A DNA stretch of 64,000 nucleotides from an uncultured Eubacteriales bacterium (GCA_900545135.1 UQXL01000007.1:24504-88503), one strand, 5' to 3'; counted from the stretch's first letter, positions 50,934 through 61,113 are shown. Notes: generated by a model from the letters alone, not told the origin. Translations and numbers: made by a program.

Positions 50934-51857
50934 TTATCCCAGAGATTTCAACAATTCTATCAATCTCTCCAGTTCATCTTTGGAATAGAAATCTATTTCT
51001 ATTTTTCCTTTATTAGCATTCCCGTTTATGGAAATTTTAGTTCCCAACGCTGATTTGAGTTCTTCTTCTACTCTGACGACGTCAGGACTTTTTCTCTTTT
51101 TTAGAGGAGTTTTTTTCTTAACGCTGACGGCCGAAGAAGCAAGCTTTTCCGTCTCACGCACCGATAAATTTTCCGCTATTATCCTCTTCCAGAGTTTTTC
51201 TCTTTTTTCTTCATCGGAAACAGTTATGAGAGCGCGGCCGTGCCCTGCTGTGATATCGCCTTGTGAAATACTTTCTTTTATATACTCAGGCAATTTGAGA
51301 AGTCTCATGGAGTTTGTGATGTACGGTCTGCTCTTGCCTACGCTTTTAGACACTTGCTCCTGAGTCATGCCGAAATTTTCCGTCATCTGATGCAAGCCTT
51401 CCGCCTCTTCTATGGGGTTCAGATCTTCTCTCTGCATATTCTCTATTATGGCGATGAGCATATTCTGTTCATCGTTAAACTCACGTACCAGGCATGGGAC
51501 TGTGCTGAGTTCAGCCTTCATGGCAGCGCGCCATCTGCGTTCTCCGGCCACTATTTCGTAACCGCTTTTATGCTTTCTTACTACTATAGGCTGAATAATG
51601 CCATGTTCCTTTATGGAGGCCGCCAGTTCTTCAATTTTTTCTTCATTGAAAGTTTTTCTTGGCTGGTTGACGTTTGGCATTATATCGTGTATTTTTATAT
51701 ACTTTACCGCGTCTCTATCGTCTGCTGTATTTTCATTTTCCACGCTGTTCTTGGAAGATCTTTCCGCTTTATAATCCTCTGTTGGTTCTTTGACGGGTAC
51801 ATCTGCAAAGAGAGCGTCCAGACCTCTTCCGAGGCCCCCTTTTTTAGCCACGGACAT
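50934..51857 (-). CDS. parB: Chromosome partitioning protein ParB (Spo0J)
   Basis: CTP-dependent DNA clamp (307 residues) that loads at parS and recruits condensin. It begins MSVAKKGGLGRGLDALFADV. The CTPase motif GERRWRAA (ParB N domain), the HTH (EEQVSKSVGKSRPYITN-type region) and a C-terminal dimer domain are visible. The start at 51857 follows GGAGGAGG and overlaps the end of parA by a few bases. It forms the soj-spo0J pair. Confidence 0.95.
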   Translation of the reverse strand: MSVAKKGGLGRGLDALFADVPVKEPTEDYKAERSSKNSVENENTADDRDAVKYIKIHDIMPNVNQPRKTFNEEKIEELAASIKEHGIIQPIVVRKHKSGYEIVAGERRWRAAMKAELSTVPCLVREFNDEQNMLIAIIENMQREDLNPIEEAEGLHQMTENFGMTQEQVSKSVGKSRPYITNSMRLLKLPEYIKESISQGDITAGHGRALITVSDEEKREKLWKRIIAENLSVRETEKLASSAVSVKKKTPLKKRKSPDVVRVEEELKSALGTKISINGNANKGKIEIDFYSKDELERLIELLKSLG

Positions 51858-51858
51858 A

Positions 51859-52629
51859 CTATTCCTCCTCCAGTTCAAGGAATTCTTCAGCGAATTCAGT
51901 ATAAGCTTCCGCTCCTCTTGACTTAGGGTCATACTCCGTTATAGGCAGACCAAAGCTCGGTGCTTCCGCCAGTCTTACGTTTCTCGGAATGACAGTGGAA
52001 TATACTTTTCCTCCGAAGTATTTCTTTACTTCCTGCACAACTTGTGCGGAGAGATTAGTTCTTCCGTCAAACATGCTGAGTATAACGCCCTGTACTTTGA
52101 GCGAAGGATTAAGACTCTTTTTTACCAGCTCTATCGTACTTACCAGCTGACTTACTCCCTCGAGCGCATAAAACTCGCACTGGATAGGAATGAGCACGCT
52201 GTCTACGGCAGCCAGAGAATTTATGGTCAAAAGACCCAGCGACGGAGGGCAATCTATAAATATATAGTCATAGTTGTCCCTTATCTTATCAAGTCCGTTT
52301 TTTAAAGCCTTTTCTCTGCCGTCTATCTGAACCAGTTCAACTTCTGCACCGGCCAGATCGACGCTTGCCGGTATCAAATCAAGATTCTCTACAGAAGTAT
52401 TTATGATCGCTTCTCTTGGGTCGAACTCATCATCGACTAAAATGTTGTACACTGTTTTTTCCAGCGTTTTCTTTGACACTCCTATACCGCTTGTGGTATT
52501 TCCCTGTGGATCAATGTCAAGTATGAGCACTTTCTTGCCTTTAAGTGCAAGACAGGCTGCCAGATTTATGTTGGTGGTCGTCTTTCCGACGCCGCCTTTC
52601 TGATTGAATATTGCTATTGCCTTTCCCAA
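51859..52629 (-). CDS. parA: Chromosome partitioning ATPase ParA (Soj)
   Basis: Walker-type ATPase (256 residues) working with ParB in origin segregation and in control of DnaA. The deviant Walker A is FNQKGGVGKTTTNINLAAC (8-26); Walker B is DYIFIDCPPSLG. It precedes parB with overlap of the ribosome site. GGAGG lies before the ATG. Confidence 0.96.
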   Translation of the reverse strand: MGKAIAIFNQKGGVGKTTTNINLAACLALKGKKVLILDIDPQGNTTSGIGVSKKTLEKTVYNILVDDEFDPREAIINTSVENLDLIPASVDLAGAEVELVQIDGREKALKNGLDKIRDNYDYIFIDCPPSLGLLTINSLAAVDSVLIPIQCEFYALEGVSQLVSTIELVKKSLNPSLKVQGVILSMFDGRTNLSAQVVQEVKKYFGGKVYSTVIPRNVRLAEAPSFGLPITEYDPKSRGAEAYTEFAEEFLELEEE

Positions 52630-52717
52630 AATAACTCCTCCTAAATTGTGTATGGTGTTATTATATAATATTTTCTATGATATTTCCATAATAAATCGGT
52701 AAAAAATTAAAAATAGA

Positions 52718-52733
52718 TGTTTCACGTGAAACA
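52718..52733. promoter_or_regulatory. parS: parS site, perfect match
   Basis: TGTTTCACGTGAAACA matches the Bacillus parS consensus at all 16 positions, with an outer palindrome AGA/TCT. It includes the noc stop codon and lies just upstream of parA. Confidence 0.92.
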
Positions 52734-53570
52734 TCTATCGTTTTTAGGAAGGAGTATTTTTACTTCCATAAAGTCGCCTTTATCTTCTTGTATTATTTTG
52801 GCATTTTCTTCCATTTCTTTTATCTGGTTGAAGGCTTTCCTTATGGTGTTGAGATATATCTTGTAACTTATGTAATTGATTTTCCTCCTCTTGCGCAAAG
52901 CGGCTTCTTTCTTTTCCAGCACATCGTCTATGAGCTTTTCCGTCTGCTTTACGTTCAGATTATTGACAATCACTCTCTCCATCACCTGATCCCTGTCGTC
53001 GTCGTCCTTTAACTTGAGCAATGCTCTGGCGTGCCTCTCAGTCAGCTTATTTGCTATGAGCTGTTCCTGCAGCTTCTCGGGCAAAGCCAGGATCCTTATC
53101 TTGTTGGAAATCGTGGACTGCCGCTTGTTGACCTTTTCCGCTATTTCCCCTTGCGTAAGCTCAAAATCCTCCATCAACTTTTTATAGGCTCTGGCCTCTT
53201 CAAGAAAGTTGAGGTCTTCCCGCTGAACATTTTCGACCAGAGCTATGAGTGAAGCTTCCTTTGTTTCCATATTCTTTACGATAGCAGGAATCTTTGAAAG
53301 CCCGGCCAGCTGAGCTGCTCTGTAACGCCTTTCTCCTGCGATTATAGTATATATGTCCTTTTCGTCCTTTAATATTATCGGCTGAAGAACCCCGTACTCT
53401 TTTATTGAGCCTGTAAGTTCTTCCATACCCTCGTCGTCAAAGACTTTTCTAGGCTGCTCTGGGTTGGCTTCTATTTTTTCCAGAGGAATCATGACGACCT
53501 GAGGAGCTCCTGACTGCGCACCCTTCTGCTCCCCTATAAAATTAAGAATACCCCTTTTTCTTTTTTCCAT
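52722..53570 (-). CDS. noc: Nucleoid occlusion/ParB-like protein Noc
   Basis: ParB-family DNA-binding protein (282 residues). The CTP-binding motif is GERRYRAAQ, followed by an HTH (LTQGEIAEKVNKRQSTISNKIRI). The basic, helical C-terminus and the position next to rsmG identify it as Noc rather than Spo0J. An amphipathic N-terminus (MEKRKRGILNFIG) could bind membrane as in Bacillus. The stop codon lies inside parS. Confidence 0.9.
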   Translation of the reverse strand: MEKRKRGILNFIGEQKGAQSGAPQVVMIPLEKIEANPEQPRKVFDDEGMEELTGSIKEYGVLQPIILKDEKDIYTIIAGERRYRAAQLAGLSKIPAIVKNMETKEASLIALVENVQREDLNFLEEARAYKKLMEDFELTQGEIAEKVNKRQSTISNKIRILALPEKLQEQLIANKLTERHARALLKLKDDDDRDQVMERVIVNNLNVKQTEKLIDDVLEKKEAALRKRRKINYISYKIYLNTIRKAFNQIKEMEENAKIIQEDKGDFMEVKILLPKNDRCFT

Positions 53571-53647
53571 CTTGTATGTATACCTCCTGATCTCCTTGGG
53601 AAAATCGTAACATTTCCCGGAGGCAATATGAAAAAAACAATAAACTA

Positions 53648-53680
53648 AAAACCCCTAAAATCCGTTATTTTAGAGGTTCT
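53648..53680 (-). terminator. Terminator at the end of the mnmE-mnmG-rsmG operon
   Basis: CCTCTAAAAT pairs with ATTTTAGGGG on the minus strand and is followed by TTTTTAG. The stem includes the rsmG stop codon (53665-53667). Confidence 0.75.
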
Positions 53681-54375
53681 TTCGCCGGTGTTCCAGCTTT
53701 TCTGGGATATTTCGACGGTGTTTTGCCGCCTTTTTTTATCACAAGTATCTTATGGTCTTTAGCTTCATCGCCTATGAAAACGTCTTCCGTCCTGCAAAAA
53801 ACAGAACCTAGCAGCTTCATCGCTCTCTCTGCGTCTGCAAGTTCGCTTTCTGCATCCGCCCCTTTATAAGCGAGCATATGGCCTCCTACTCTTACAAAAG
53901 GCAGGCAGTATTCGGCAAGAACACTGAGGTTGGCCACGGCCCGGGACAGGCATATATCGTATTTTTCTCTATGTTCTGTGTCTCGGCCCAGGTCTTCGGC
54001 TCTGCCGTGGACCGTCCTGACGTTGGTAATTCCGATATTTTGGCAAAGTTCCTCAATAATCTTAAGTCTTTTATTAAGGGAATCAGCCAAAATGAATTCT
54101 TTGTCCGGCGAAAGGATTGCAAGCGGCACTCCGGGAAAACCAGCGCCGGTGCCCATATCCATAATTTTCTCCGCTTCCTTGTATTCCGGCAGTCCGCAGC
54201 ATGTGACAGAATCCACAAAATGCTTCAAAGTAAATTCCTCCGGATCCCTGATAGCGGTGAGGTTTACGAACTGATTCCACTGCAGTATTCCGGCGCGGTA
54301 AGCGTCAAACCGGTCTATCATCTTTCCATTATATGATATGTGATTTTTTTCGAGATACTCTATGAGCTTACGCAT
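53665..54375 (-). CDS. rsmG: 16S rRNA (guanine-527-N7)-methyltransferase RsmG
   Basis: Methyltransferase (236 residues) for G527 of 16S rRNA; loss gives low-level streptomycin resistance in many bacteria. Visible are the SAM motif [16 protein letters not shown] and the later [17 protein letters not shown]. The start at 54375 follows AGAGG and overlaps mnmG by 8 bp; the Lys/Pro-rich tail is family-typical. Last gene of the operon mnmE-mnmG-rsmG. Confidence 0.95.
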   Translation of the reverse strand: MRKLIEYLEKNHISYNGKMIDRFDAYRAGILQWNQFVNLTAIRDPEEFTLKHFVDSVTCCGLPEYKEAEKIMDMGTGAGFPGVPLAILSPDKEFILADSLNKRLKIIEELCQNIGITNVRTVHGRAEDLGRDTEHREKYDICLSRAVANLSVLAEYCLPFVRVGGHMLAYKGADAESELADAERAMKLLGSVFCRTEDVFIGDEAKDHKILVIKKGGKTPSKYPRKAGTPAKEPLK

Positions 54376-56239
54376 TTTTTCCTCTTCTCTTCTTTTCAAG
54401 ATATATCAAAAGTACGTTTATATCTGCCGGCGAAACGCCTGAAATCCTTGAGGCCTGTCCGACCGACTCCGGCTTGAGCTGTTCAAGCTTCTGAGCTGCT
54501 TCTATACGAAGCCCCTCTATGCTGCCGTAATCAATGTCGCTTGGAAGTACCTTATCTTCAAGTTTTCTGAATCTTTCTATCTGAGCCAGCTGTTTGTTTA
54601 TATAGCCTTCATATTTTATCTGCACTTCCAGCTGCGTTATCTCATGATAGGAAAGTTCCGGCTTCGTTTCGTCGTCGATCTCTGCAAGACTTTCATAAGT
54701 GACCTGTGGTCTCTTCAAAAGCTCGGCCATGGAAATTCTTCCCTGAATAGGTGAAGTTCCTTGTTTTTCCAGGAAATAATTGACTTCAGACGGCGAGAAA
54801 AATTTTTCTTCCAGACGCTGCAATTCTTTCTCGACATTTTCTTTTTTCCTCAGATAACGCTGATAACGCTCCTCGGAAGCCAGTCCGATATCATAACTTT
54901 TCTCTGTCAAACGCAAATCTGCGTTGTCTTGCCTCAGAACCAGCCTATATTCCGCTCTGGACGTCATTATTCTGTAAGGTTCATTAGTACCTTTGGTCAC
55001 GAGATCGTCGATTAGAACGCCAATATAAGCCTCGTTTCTTCCCAGAACCAAAGATTTTTTGCCGGAAATCTTCAAAGCAGCATTGATTCCGGCCATAAGT
55101 CCCTGTGCAGCTGCCTCCTCGTACCCTGAGCTTCCGTTGAACTGTCCGGCGCAGAAAAGATTTTCTATGAATCTGCTTTCAAGGCTGAGTTTCAGATCCT
55201 GGGGATCCAGGCAGTCATATTCGATGGCGTAGGCCGGTCTGACTATCCTGATATTTTCAAGTCCGGGTATGGTGGAATAAAAGGCTTGCTGAACATCCTC
55301 AGGCAAGCTGGAGGACATTCCCTGAATATACATCTCGTCGGTATCAAGACCCTCAGGCTCTATGAACAGCTGGTGTCTTTCCTTGTCCGCAAACCTGTTT
55401 ATCTTGTCCTCTATCGACGGGCAGTACCTTGGCCCTATACCCTCTATCTGTCCGCCGAACAGAGCTGAACGGTGAAAATTGGCTCTTATTACTTTATGGG
55501 TTTCCTCGTTGGTGTAGGTGAGCCAGCATGAAACTTTGTTTTCGCCGATTTCGTCATTGAGGAAAGAAAAAGGAACGGTCTTTTCGTCTCCCTGCTGCTC
55601 GGTCATCTTTGAATAATCAAGGCTGCTGCCGAGGCACCTGGCGGGAGTGCCGGTTTTAAAGCGCCGCAGTTTCATTCCGTGTTTTTTCAGATTGGCCGCC
55701 AGCTCGTTTGACGGAGCCAGCCCGTTAGGACCGCTTTCAAAGACGCTGCTTCCAATAAAAATCTTTCCGGCGAGGAAAGTCCCGGTGGCCAGAATTACGG
55801 CTTTAGCTTTGTAATATGTCAAAGTCTTGGTGACCACTCCGCACACTCTGCCGTCCTCCACTATAATGTCAGTTACCTCGCCCTGTTTCATGTCCAGATT
55901 AGGAGTCCGCTCGATGGTCTTTTTCATCTCTATGTGGTAGCGGTTCTTGTCGGCCTGCGCCCTGAGAGAATGTACGGCAGGACCCTTTGCAGTGTTGAGC
56001 ATCTTGCTCTGCAAAAAGGTCTTGTCGATATTGATTCCCATTTCGCCGCCGAGGGCATCTATCTCCCTGACGAGATGTCCCTTGCCTGTTCCTCCTATGG
56101 ACGGATTGCAGGGCATCATCGCAATGGCTTCCAAATTCATGGAAAACATCAGAGTTTTCTTGCCCATTCTAGCCGAGGCCAAAGCCGCCTCGCAGCCGGC
56201 GTGTCCGGCTCCCACCACTATTACATCGTATTCACCCAT
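54368..56239 (-). CDS. mnmG: tRNA uridine-5-carboxymethylaminomethyl modification enzyme MnmG (GidA)
   Basis: FAD-dependent subunit (623 residues) that with MnmE installs the cmnm5 group at wobble uridine 34. The FAD motif is [19 protein letters not shown] near the start, and the family blocks [20 protein letters not shown] and GLMAGINAA are present. The start at 56237-56239 ([12 protein letters not shown]) is preferred; the ORF extends 50 codons further upstream with unlike, Arg-rich composition and no ribosome site. Confidence 0.95.
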   Translation of the reverse strand: MGEYDVIVVGAGHAGCEAALASARMGKKTLMFSMNLEAIAMMPCNPSIGGTGKGHLVREIDALGGEMGINIDKTFLQSKMLNTAKGPAVHSLRAQADKNRYHIEMKKTIERTPNLDMKQGEVTDIIVEDGRVCGVVTKTLTYYKAKAVILATGTFLAGKIFIGSSVFESGPNGLAPSNELAANLKKHGMKLRRFKTGTPARCLGSSLDYSKMTEQQGDEKTVPFSFLNDEIGENKVSCWLTYTNEETHKVIRANFHRSALFGGQIEGIGPRYCPSIEDKINRFADKERHQLFIEPEGLDTDEMYIQGMSSSLPEDVQQAFYSTIPGLENIRIVRPAYAIEYDCLDPQDLKLSLESRFIENLFCAGQFNGSSGYEEAAAQGLMAGINAALKISGKKSLVLGRNEAYIGVLIDDLVTKGTNEPYRIMTSRAEYRLVLRQDNADLRLTEKSYDIGLASEERYQRYLRKKENVEKELQRLEEKFFSPSEVNYFLEKQGTSPIQGRISMAELLKRPQVTYESLAEIDDETKPELSYHEITQLEVQIKYEGYINKQLAQIERFRKLEDKVLPSDIDYGSIEGLRIEAAQKLEQLKPESVGQASRISGVSPADINVLLIYLEKKRRGKNA

Positions 56240-56363
56240 CAATATATGTTCCACTTGTCTACCTCTTATTCGTTCTCCCGGCCGGAGAGGAACGGCTGCG
56301 GACCCGCGCCGCCTCTGACGGTGCGGCCGAGCCGCCCCTCCGAAAAGCTGTCTTCCTGCCCTC

Positions 56364-57734
56364 TTACTTGCCCAGACAAAATCTCTCAAATACCTTATCT
56401 ATTATATCGCCGGAAGCCGTCTCTCCGATTATTTCGCCGAGAAGCTCATAGCATCTGTTTACGTCTATTTCTATAAATTCCAGCGGCTGGCGCGCTTCCG
56501 TCATGGACGATGCGTCTGAAACCGACTGAAAAGCGTCTTTCAAAATTCTTTCATGACGCACGTTGGTCACCAGCAGGCTGTCCTTTTGGCTTACCTTGCC
56601 TCCGTAGACCAGTTCCTCTATCTGTTCCTCCAGCTGTCTTATTCCCTCACCGGAGGAAACCGAGCTTTCAATGACGAAAGAATTCTTTATCTTTTCTTTC
56701 ATCTGCTCTTTGGAAACAACCAGTCCCTTGTCTTTCTTGTTCAGCAGGACTATCGTCTTTCTGTCTCCTATATGATTTATTATTTCAAGATCTTCTTCGC
56801 GGAGTTCTTCGCTGCCGTCTACCATAAAGATTATGAGGTCGGCGTTGTTGAAAGACTCCTTGCTTTTGCTTATTCCAATCTGCTCTATTACGTCTTCGGT
56901 ATCATGTATTCCGGCGGTATCTGTCAGAATCACGGGAATGTCTCTTATGGTCAGAGCTTCTTCTATGGTGTCTCTGGTCGTTCCCGGTATATCGGTTACT
57001 ATAGCTCTGTTTTCACCGATGAGTGCGTTCATCAGTGAGGATTTGCCGACGTTAGGTTTTCCTACTATGGAAATTTTCAGCCCCTCGTTTATTATTCTCC
57101 CCGTGCCTGCCGTGCTGAGAAGCTGTTCTATGTCTGATGATACATGTCCCAAATCTGATGAAAGTTTTTCGTAGGTCATCTCTTCGATATCTTCATCAGG
57201 ATAATCTATGTTGACGGTGAGACTGACGAGGATATCCACCAGTTTTTCTCTTATCTTTTTTATCTTTTCCGAAAAAGCCCCCTCAAGCTGACTCAAGGCT
57301 ACGTCGAAAGTCTTGTCAGTCTTGGCTCTTATCAGATCTATAACGGCTTCGGCCTGAGTCAAATCAAGCCTGCCGTTTAAAAAAGCCCTCTTTGTAAATT
57401 CGCCTCTTTCAGCCAGCCTGGCTCCGCTGGCCAGGACGAGAGCTAATATCTTTCTCAGGGAAACTATGCTGCCGTGGCACTGTATCTCCGCCACGTCCTC
57501 AGCGGTATAGGAAAAAGGGCCTTTCATATATGCGGCCATAACTTCGTCTATGACTTTGCCGTCCCTGTAATCGACCACATGGCCGTAGGACAAGACTCGC
57601 GGTTCGATGACACGTGATACGGGAACGAATATTTTCTTTAAAATGTCAAGGGACTCGTCTCCGCTTATCCTCACTATTCCTATTCCGCCCTCGCCGGCAG
57701 CGGTGGCTATGGCTGCGATGGTATCTTCTCTCAT
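56364..57734 (-). CDS. mnmE: tRNA modification GTPase MnmE (TrmE)
   Basis: GTPase (456 residues) acting with MnmG. N-terminal formyl-THF domain ([22 protein letters not shown]), helical domain, G domain with [11 protein letters not shown] (G1), DIPGTTRD (G2), DTAGIHD (G3) and NKKD (G4), and the C-terminal zinc-like CLGK at the very end. The start at 57734 follows AGAGGGA. The gene order noc-rsmG-mnmG-mnmE-jag is the canonical Firmicutes one. Confidence 0.96.
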   Translation of the reverse strand: MREDTIAAIATAAGEGGIGIVRISGDESLDILKKIFVPVSRVIEPRVLSYGHVVDYRDGKVIDEVMAAYMKGPFSYTAEDVAEIQCHGSIVSLRKILALVLASGARLAERGEFTKRAFLNGRLDLTQAEAVIDLIRAKTDKTFDVALSQLEGAFSEKIKKIREKLVDILVSLTVNIDYPDEDIEEMTYEKLSSDLGHVSSDIEQLLSTAGTGRIINEGLKISIVGKPNVGKSSLMNALIGENRAIVTDIPGTTRDTIEEALTIRDIPVILTDTAGIHDTEDVIEQIGISKSKESFNNADLIIFMVDGSEELREEDLEIINHIGDRKTIVLLNKKDKGLVVSKEQMKEKIKNSFVIESSVSSGEGIRQLEEQIEELVYGGKVSQKDSLLVTNVRHERILKDAFQSVSDASSMTEARQPLEFIEIDVNRCYELLGEIIGETASGDIIDKVFERFCLGK

Positions 57735-57832
57735 CTTTTCCCTCTTTTCAGTATTCTGCAGCCCGGCGCCCAGCCACAGCTTTTTAATTGCGCCGCGGTC
57801 AGCTGACAAGGCTGCCTTAAAAATTACAAAGA

Positions 57833-57857
57833 GAGCTGCCTCGTTGTGAGACAGCTC
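57833..57857 (-). terminator. Hairpin between jag and mnmE
   Basis: GAGCTGTCTC pairs with GAGGCAGCTC (one G-U) around a 5-nt loop, right after the jag stop codon; a T5 run comes 10 bases later on the minus strand. It may reduce read-through from rpmH-yidC-jag into mnmE. Confidence 0.6.
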
Positions 57858-57865
57858 CTTTACTC

Positions 57866-58690
57866 TTACTGTTTCAGCTCAATTATGACCCTTCTGTAAG
57901 GATCCTGTCCCTCGCTTCTGGTCACAACTTTAGGGTTGCTCTGAAGCGTTGAGTGAATGACCTTTCTTTCATAAGGATTCATAGGCTCGAGTTTGACGCT
58001 TCTTCTGGTCTTTACCACTTTGGATGCAAGTCTCTGTGCCAAAGCTTCCAGAGTCTTTTCTCTCTTTGCCCTGTAATTTTCAGCGTCTATCACCACTCTC
58101 ATATATTTTTCTCTGTCTTTGTTGACTACGAGACTGGTGAGATACTGGATGGCGTCGAGCGTTTGTCCTCTCTTGCCTATTATAGTTCCGGAATCTTTTC
58201 CCTGAATGTTTATATAAAGGGTTTCTTCTCCTTCTTTAGCGGTTATGTCGAGTGAAAGCCCCATCTCGTCTGTAACTTCTCTTAAAAAGTCAAGGGCTAT
58301 GTGATTCTCGCAGACTTTGAGGTTTTCTTCAGGGATTTCTTTCAAAAGGATGGTGTCTTCTGTTTTTTCATCTCCTGATGCTTCCTTTTCGTTCTGCTTT
58401 TTGCTTTCGCTGAATTTGCTTTCGGCAAATTTAGTGTCGTTGAAATCTTTTTTATGTTCTCTATGTTCTTTTTTTGATGTCTCTGCTTTCTTTGGATGAG
58501 CCTTTTCTTCAGGTTTCTTTTTCTTTTCGACTCTTACCAAAGCGAGTTTTGAACCTATTCCAAAGAATCCTCTGGACGGTTCTTCTAAAACAGTGACGTC
58601 AACTTCGTCTATCGTGAGTTTTAAATCGGCTAAAGCCAGTTGAACGGCTGTGTCGACATCTGTTCCCCACTTTTCAGAAAAATCTGCCAT
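57866..58690 (-). CDS. jag: RNA-binding protein KhpB (Jag/EloR)
   Basis: Protein of 274 residues: Jag-N domain (about 1-55, with EEPSRGFFGIGSKLALVRV), a charged Lys/Glu linker (60-115), a KH domain (about 130-205, IIGKRGQTLDAIQYLTSL) and an R3H domain at the end (RRSVKLEPMNPYERKVIH). Homologues bind RNA and influence cell elongation and division. The start at 58690 uses GGAGG 11 bases upstream. It follows yidC by 24 bp. Confidence 0.95.
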   Translation of the reverse strand: MADFSEKWGTDVDTAVQLALADLKLTIDEVDVTVLEEPSRGFFGIGSKLALVRVEKKKKPEEKAHPKKAETSKKEHREHKKDFNDTKFAESKFSESKKQNEKEASGDEKTEDTILLKEIPEENLKVCENHIALDFLREVTDEMGLSLDITAKEGEETLYINIQGKDSGTIIGKRGQTLDAIQYLTSLVVNKDREKYMRVVIDAENYRAKREKTLEALAQRLASKVVKTRRSVKLEPMNPYERKVIHSTLQSNPKVVTRSEGQDPYRRVIIELKQ

Positions 58691-58714
58691 ACTTTCTTTT
58701 TCCTCCAATGTAAC

Positions 58715-59434
58715 TTATGCCCTTGCCGGTTTCTTTTTAGTCTTTTTCTTTGACTTTGCATCTTCTTTCATTTTCTTTTTAAGCTTAGCAAAGCGTATGT
58801 TGTAGAAAATCTGTATGATCTGGCTTCCGGACCAGTAAAGAGCCAGACCGGCAGGGTAGCTTCTGGCCATCAGAAGAATCATGATTGGGAAGATGTATTT
58901 CATCATCATCATCATCGGCTTCATCTGCTGGGATGCAGGCGATGAATTCATCTGACTCGTCTGAGAAAAGGCATAAGCTATAAATGTTGCAATTCCAGCT
59001 ATTATAGGCAATATCCACTTGTCAGGCTGGGCTAAGTCATTAATCCACAGGAATGATTCATGGACCGCCAGCAGCATCTTATCTGAGCCTATGTAGTTCA
59101 TCGGATTTCTGAAGAGGGTAAACAGACCCATTACAACTATCATCTGAACCAGCATAGGAAGACATCCGCCGTACATGCTTACGCCTTCTTCTTTATAAAA
59201 CTCCGCCATCTTTTGATTCATCAGAGCTTTATCTTTGCCGTATTTTTGCTGGATTTCGTTCATCTTAGGCTGCAGAGCAGTCATCTTGCCCATAGATTTG
59301 ATCTGCTTTGCATAAAAAGGATATAAAGCAAGCTTGATGATCAGAGTAAGGATGATTACAGATATACCGTAATTTCCAACCAAGTCATAAAGCCAGCTTA
59401 ATAGATATCCTAAAGGACTTGCTAAAATTCCCAT
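58715..59434 (-). CDS. yidC: Membrane protein insertase YidC/SpoIIIJ
   Basis: Insertase of the Oxa1 family (239 residues, about five helices) that inserts and folds membrane proteins, sometimes with sporulation roles. The C-terminus is Lys-rich. The groove residue in the first conserved helix, usually Arg, is Lys here (LTLIIKLALYPF). No lipobox is seen at the N-terminus, unlike Bacillus SpoIIIJ. The start at 59434 follows GGAGGAAATTG. Second gene after yidD. Confidence 0.94.
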   Translation of the reverse strand: MGILASPLGYLLSWLYDLVGNYGISVIILTLIIKLALYPFYAKQIKSMGKMTALQPKMNEIQQKYGKDKALMNQKMAEFYKEEGVSMYGGCLPMLVQMIVVMGLFTLFRNPMNYIGSDKMLLAVHESFLWINDLAQPDKWILPIIAGIATFIAYAFSQTSQMNSSPASQQMKPMMMMMKYIFPIMILLMARSYPAGLALYWSGSQIIQIFYNIRFAKLKKKMKEDAKSKKKTKKKPARA

Positions 59435-59446
59435 CAATTTCCTCCA

Positions 59447-59677
59447 TCATTTTAAAGGGTCGTACCCGCCTTCATGCCACGGGTGACACTTTAAAATACG
59501 TTTAATTCCTAGGTAGCTACCTTTTATCACTCCGTATTTTTCTAAAGCCTGGATAAAATATGTGGAGCAGGTAGGGTAAAACCGGCAGGTGGACGGAAGA
59601 AGAGGCGAAATGAATTTTTGGTAAAATCTGATCATCAAAATCATAATTTTCTTAAAAAATATGCCTATATACTTCAT
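59447..59677 (-). CDS. yidD: Membrane protein insertion efficiency factor YidD
   Basis: Small protein (76 residues) of the YidD family: [25 protein letters not shown] at the start and the Cys-rich core [21 protein letters not shown], with the typical end [13 protein letters not shown]. It overlaps the rnpA end by 4 bp. The start at 59677 gives the standard family length; an upstream ORF extension would run through rnpA. Confidence 0.94.
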   Translation of the reverse strand: MKYIGIFFKKIMILMIRFYQKFISPLLPSTCRFYPTCSTYFIQALEKYGVIKGSYLGIKRILKCHPWHEGGYDPLK

Positions 59678-60012
59678 CCCTTTATTACTCCGGTTCTTTT
59701 GAAAGCAGAATAGAGAGATTTCTCTACATCTGCCAGGCCCTTGCCGCAAATAGTGTTTCTGGCAATTATTATGAAATCATATCCATCGGGAAGCTTATTG
59801 CTTAAGCTTCTGTAGCTTTCTTTCATCAATCGCTTGGCTCTGTTTCTCTTAACACTGTTTCCGACTTTTTTGCTTGCTAAAAACCCTGTTCTGTTATAGC
59901 CAAGTCTGTTGGGGCGGTAAAATAAAACGATATACTTATCGCCTGCTGACTTGCCTTTCTTGTAGATATCAGAAAAATCCTTGTTTTTCCTCAAAACATT
60001 ATTTTTAAGCAT
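59674..60012 (-). CDS. rnpA: Ribonuclease P protein component
   Basis: Protein cofactor (112 residues) of RNase P, which matures tRNA 5' ends. The RNR motif is present in [17 protein letters not shown] (about 52-68). It lies 26 bp after rpmH and overlaps yidD by 4 bp, the standard arrangement. Confidence 0.95.
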   Translation of the reverse strand: MLKNNVLRKNKDFSDIYKKGKSAGDKYIVLFYRPNRLGYNRTGFLASKKVGNSVKRNRAKRLMKESYRSLSNKLPDGYDFIIIARNTICGKGLADVEKSLYSAFKRTGVIKG

Positions 60013-60038
60013 ACTTTTTTAAAACCTTGACAGAAGAA

Positions 60039-60173
60039 TTAAGCGGAAAGTTTCTTTCTTCCTCTTGCTCTTCTTCTCTTAAGAACGTTTCTGCCGTTCT
60101 TTGTGCTCATTCTCTTTCTAAAGCCGTGTTCTTTCATTCTTTGTCTTTTTTTTGGCTGATAAGTTCTCTTCAT
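60039..60173 (-). CDS. rpmH: 50S ribosomal protein L34
   Basis: Very basic 44-residue ribosomal protein: [20 protein letters not shown] followed by [20 protein letters not shown]. The typical start and length leave no doubt. A promoter lies about 75 bp upstream (60247-60275). Confidence 0.97.
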   Translation of the reverse strand: MKRTYQPKKRQRMKEHGFRKRMSTKNGRNVLKRRRARGRKKLSA

Positions 60174-60246
60174 ATCTAAAGACTCCTTTCTAAATTATAA
60201 TCTTTTTGTGCAAATCTAAATTCCAATTTTACACATATGCTTAGAT

Positions 60247-60275
60247 ATTGTACTTCAAAAGCATTCAAATGTCAA
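60247..60275 (-). promoter_or_regulatory. Promoter of the rpmH-rnpA-yidD-yidC-jag operon
   Basis: On the minus strand TTGACA (60270-60275), 17-bp spacer, TACAAT (60247-60252). The leader to rpmH is about 65 nt. Confidence 0.8.
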
Positions 60276-60321
60276 TGTTTTTTAAAACTTACTTTTTACA
60301 AATAGTAAATAAACGATTTAA

Positions 60322-61113
60322 TTAGCCGTAATACTCATAATGCGTATCCTTATTCATAGGGACTATTGCGTCATAGGATTTAATCATAAGGCTTGCTCTT
60401 TTGTTTCCGGGAACAGGTACTTGGCTTCCGTATGACTGCCATTTTTCTTCATTATTTTCCAGATACTCTTTAAGTTTGCTTTGCCATACGAATATTAAAT
60501 CATCGTTCCAAAGCTTTACAAAGCAAGGAGTTTCCAGCACTACGTTTATTCCTATTACATTATTTCCTTTTATAAGAACTGTTTTTCCCGAAGCGTTGTA
60601 AACCAAAATTCTCGTGTTATTATTCGCATTATATGTATCCGTATAAGGACAGTCCGTAGGAGTATTATATGAAACATGTCCCGTTATTTGTAAAGCGGGC
60701 TTCTGCGGCTCCTGCGGTTTCTGAGCGTTTCCAGAATTTGAAGCTCCCAAATTATCTGAGGCTGAGCTGCCTGAATTTGTATTTTGAGATGAGCCGGAGG
60801 AGTTTGGCTTTTTTTCTCCCTCAGATTTGCCGGAGGAGCCTGAATTTCCCGAAGAGGCCGAAGGCTTTTTGGCTTCACCCTCGGAAGATTTATCTTCATT
60901 TTCTTCGTTTTCCTTATCTTGTCCTTGCTCTTCGTTTGTTTTATCTTCGTCTTGTTCCTGGTCATAGGCGTCAGAAGAATCTTCTCCCGAATTTTTATCT
61001 TTTTCATTCCGATCGTTCAATAACAAAAAACCTGCTGTTATGACAGCCACTATAATAAAAATAACTCCCCCCCCCAGTAAAATTTTTCTTTTTTTACTTA
61101 ATTTATCTTTCAT
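60322..61113 (-). CDS. Membrane-anchored Ser/Gly/Glu-rich protein with G9 tract
   Basis: Unrecognised protein of 263 residues: basic N-terminus, one membrane helix (about 12-31), an acidic Asp/Glu/Lys/Gln linker (35-75), a Ser/Gly/Asn/Pro-rich stretch (76-133), then a folded C-terminal domain of about 120 residues (LQITGHVSYNTPTDCPYTDT at its start) without known motifs. Codons 13-16 (LGGG) are encoded by nine consecutive G (complement of C9 at 61067-61075), so loss of one G would bring a stop within 10 codons. AAGGAG precedes the ATG at 61113. It stands alone between rpmH and the origin. Confidence 0.75.
   Translation of the reverse strand: MKDKLSKKRKILLGGGVIFIIVAVITAGFLLLNDRNEKDKNSGEDSSDAYDQEQDEDKTNEEQGQDKENEENEDKSSEGEAKKPSASSGNSGSSGKSEGEKKPNSSGSSQNTNSGSSASDNLGASNSGNAQKPQEPQKPALQITGHVSYNTPTDCPYTDTYNANNNTRILVYNASGKTVLIKGNNVIGINVVLETPCFVKLWNDDLIFVWQSKLKEYLENNEEKWQSYGSQVPVPGNKRASLMIKSYDAIVPMNKDTHYEYYG

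Noticed and set aside
53612..53620. ATTTCCCGG as a Noc-binding site upstream of noc
   Set aside because: Only one half matches the palindromic consensus ATTTCCCGGGAAAT.
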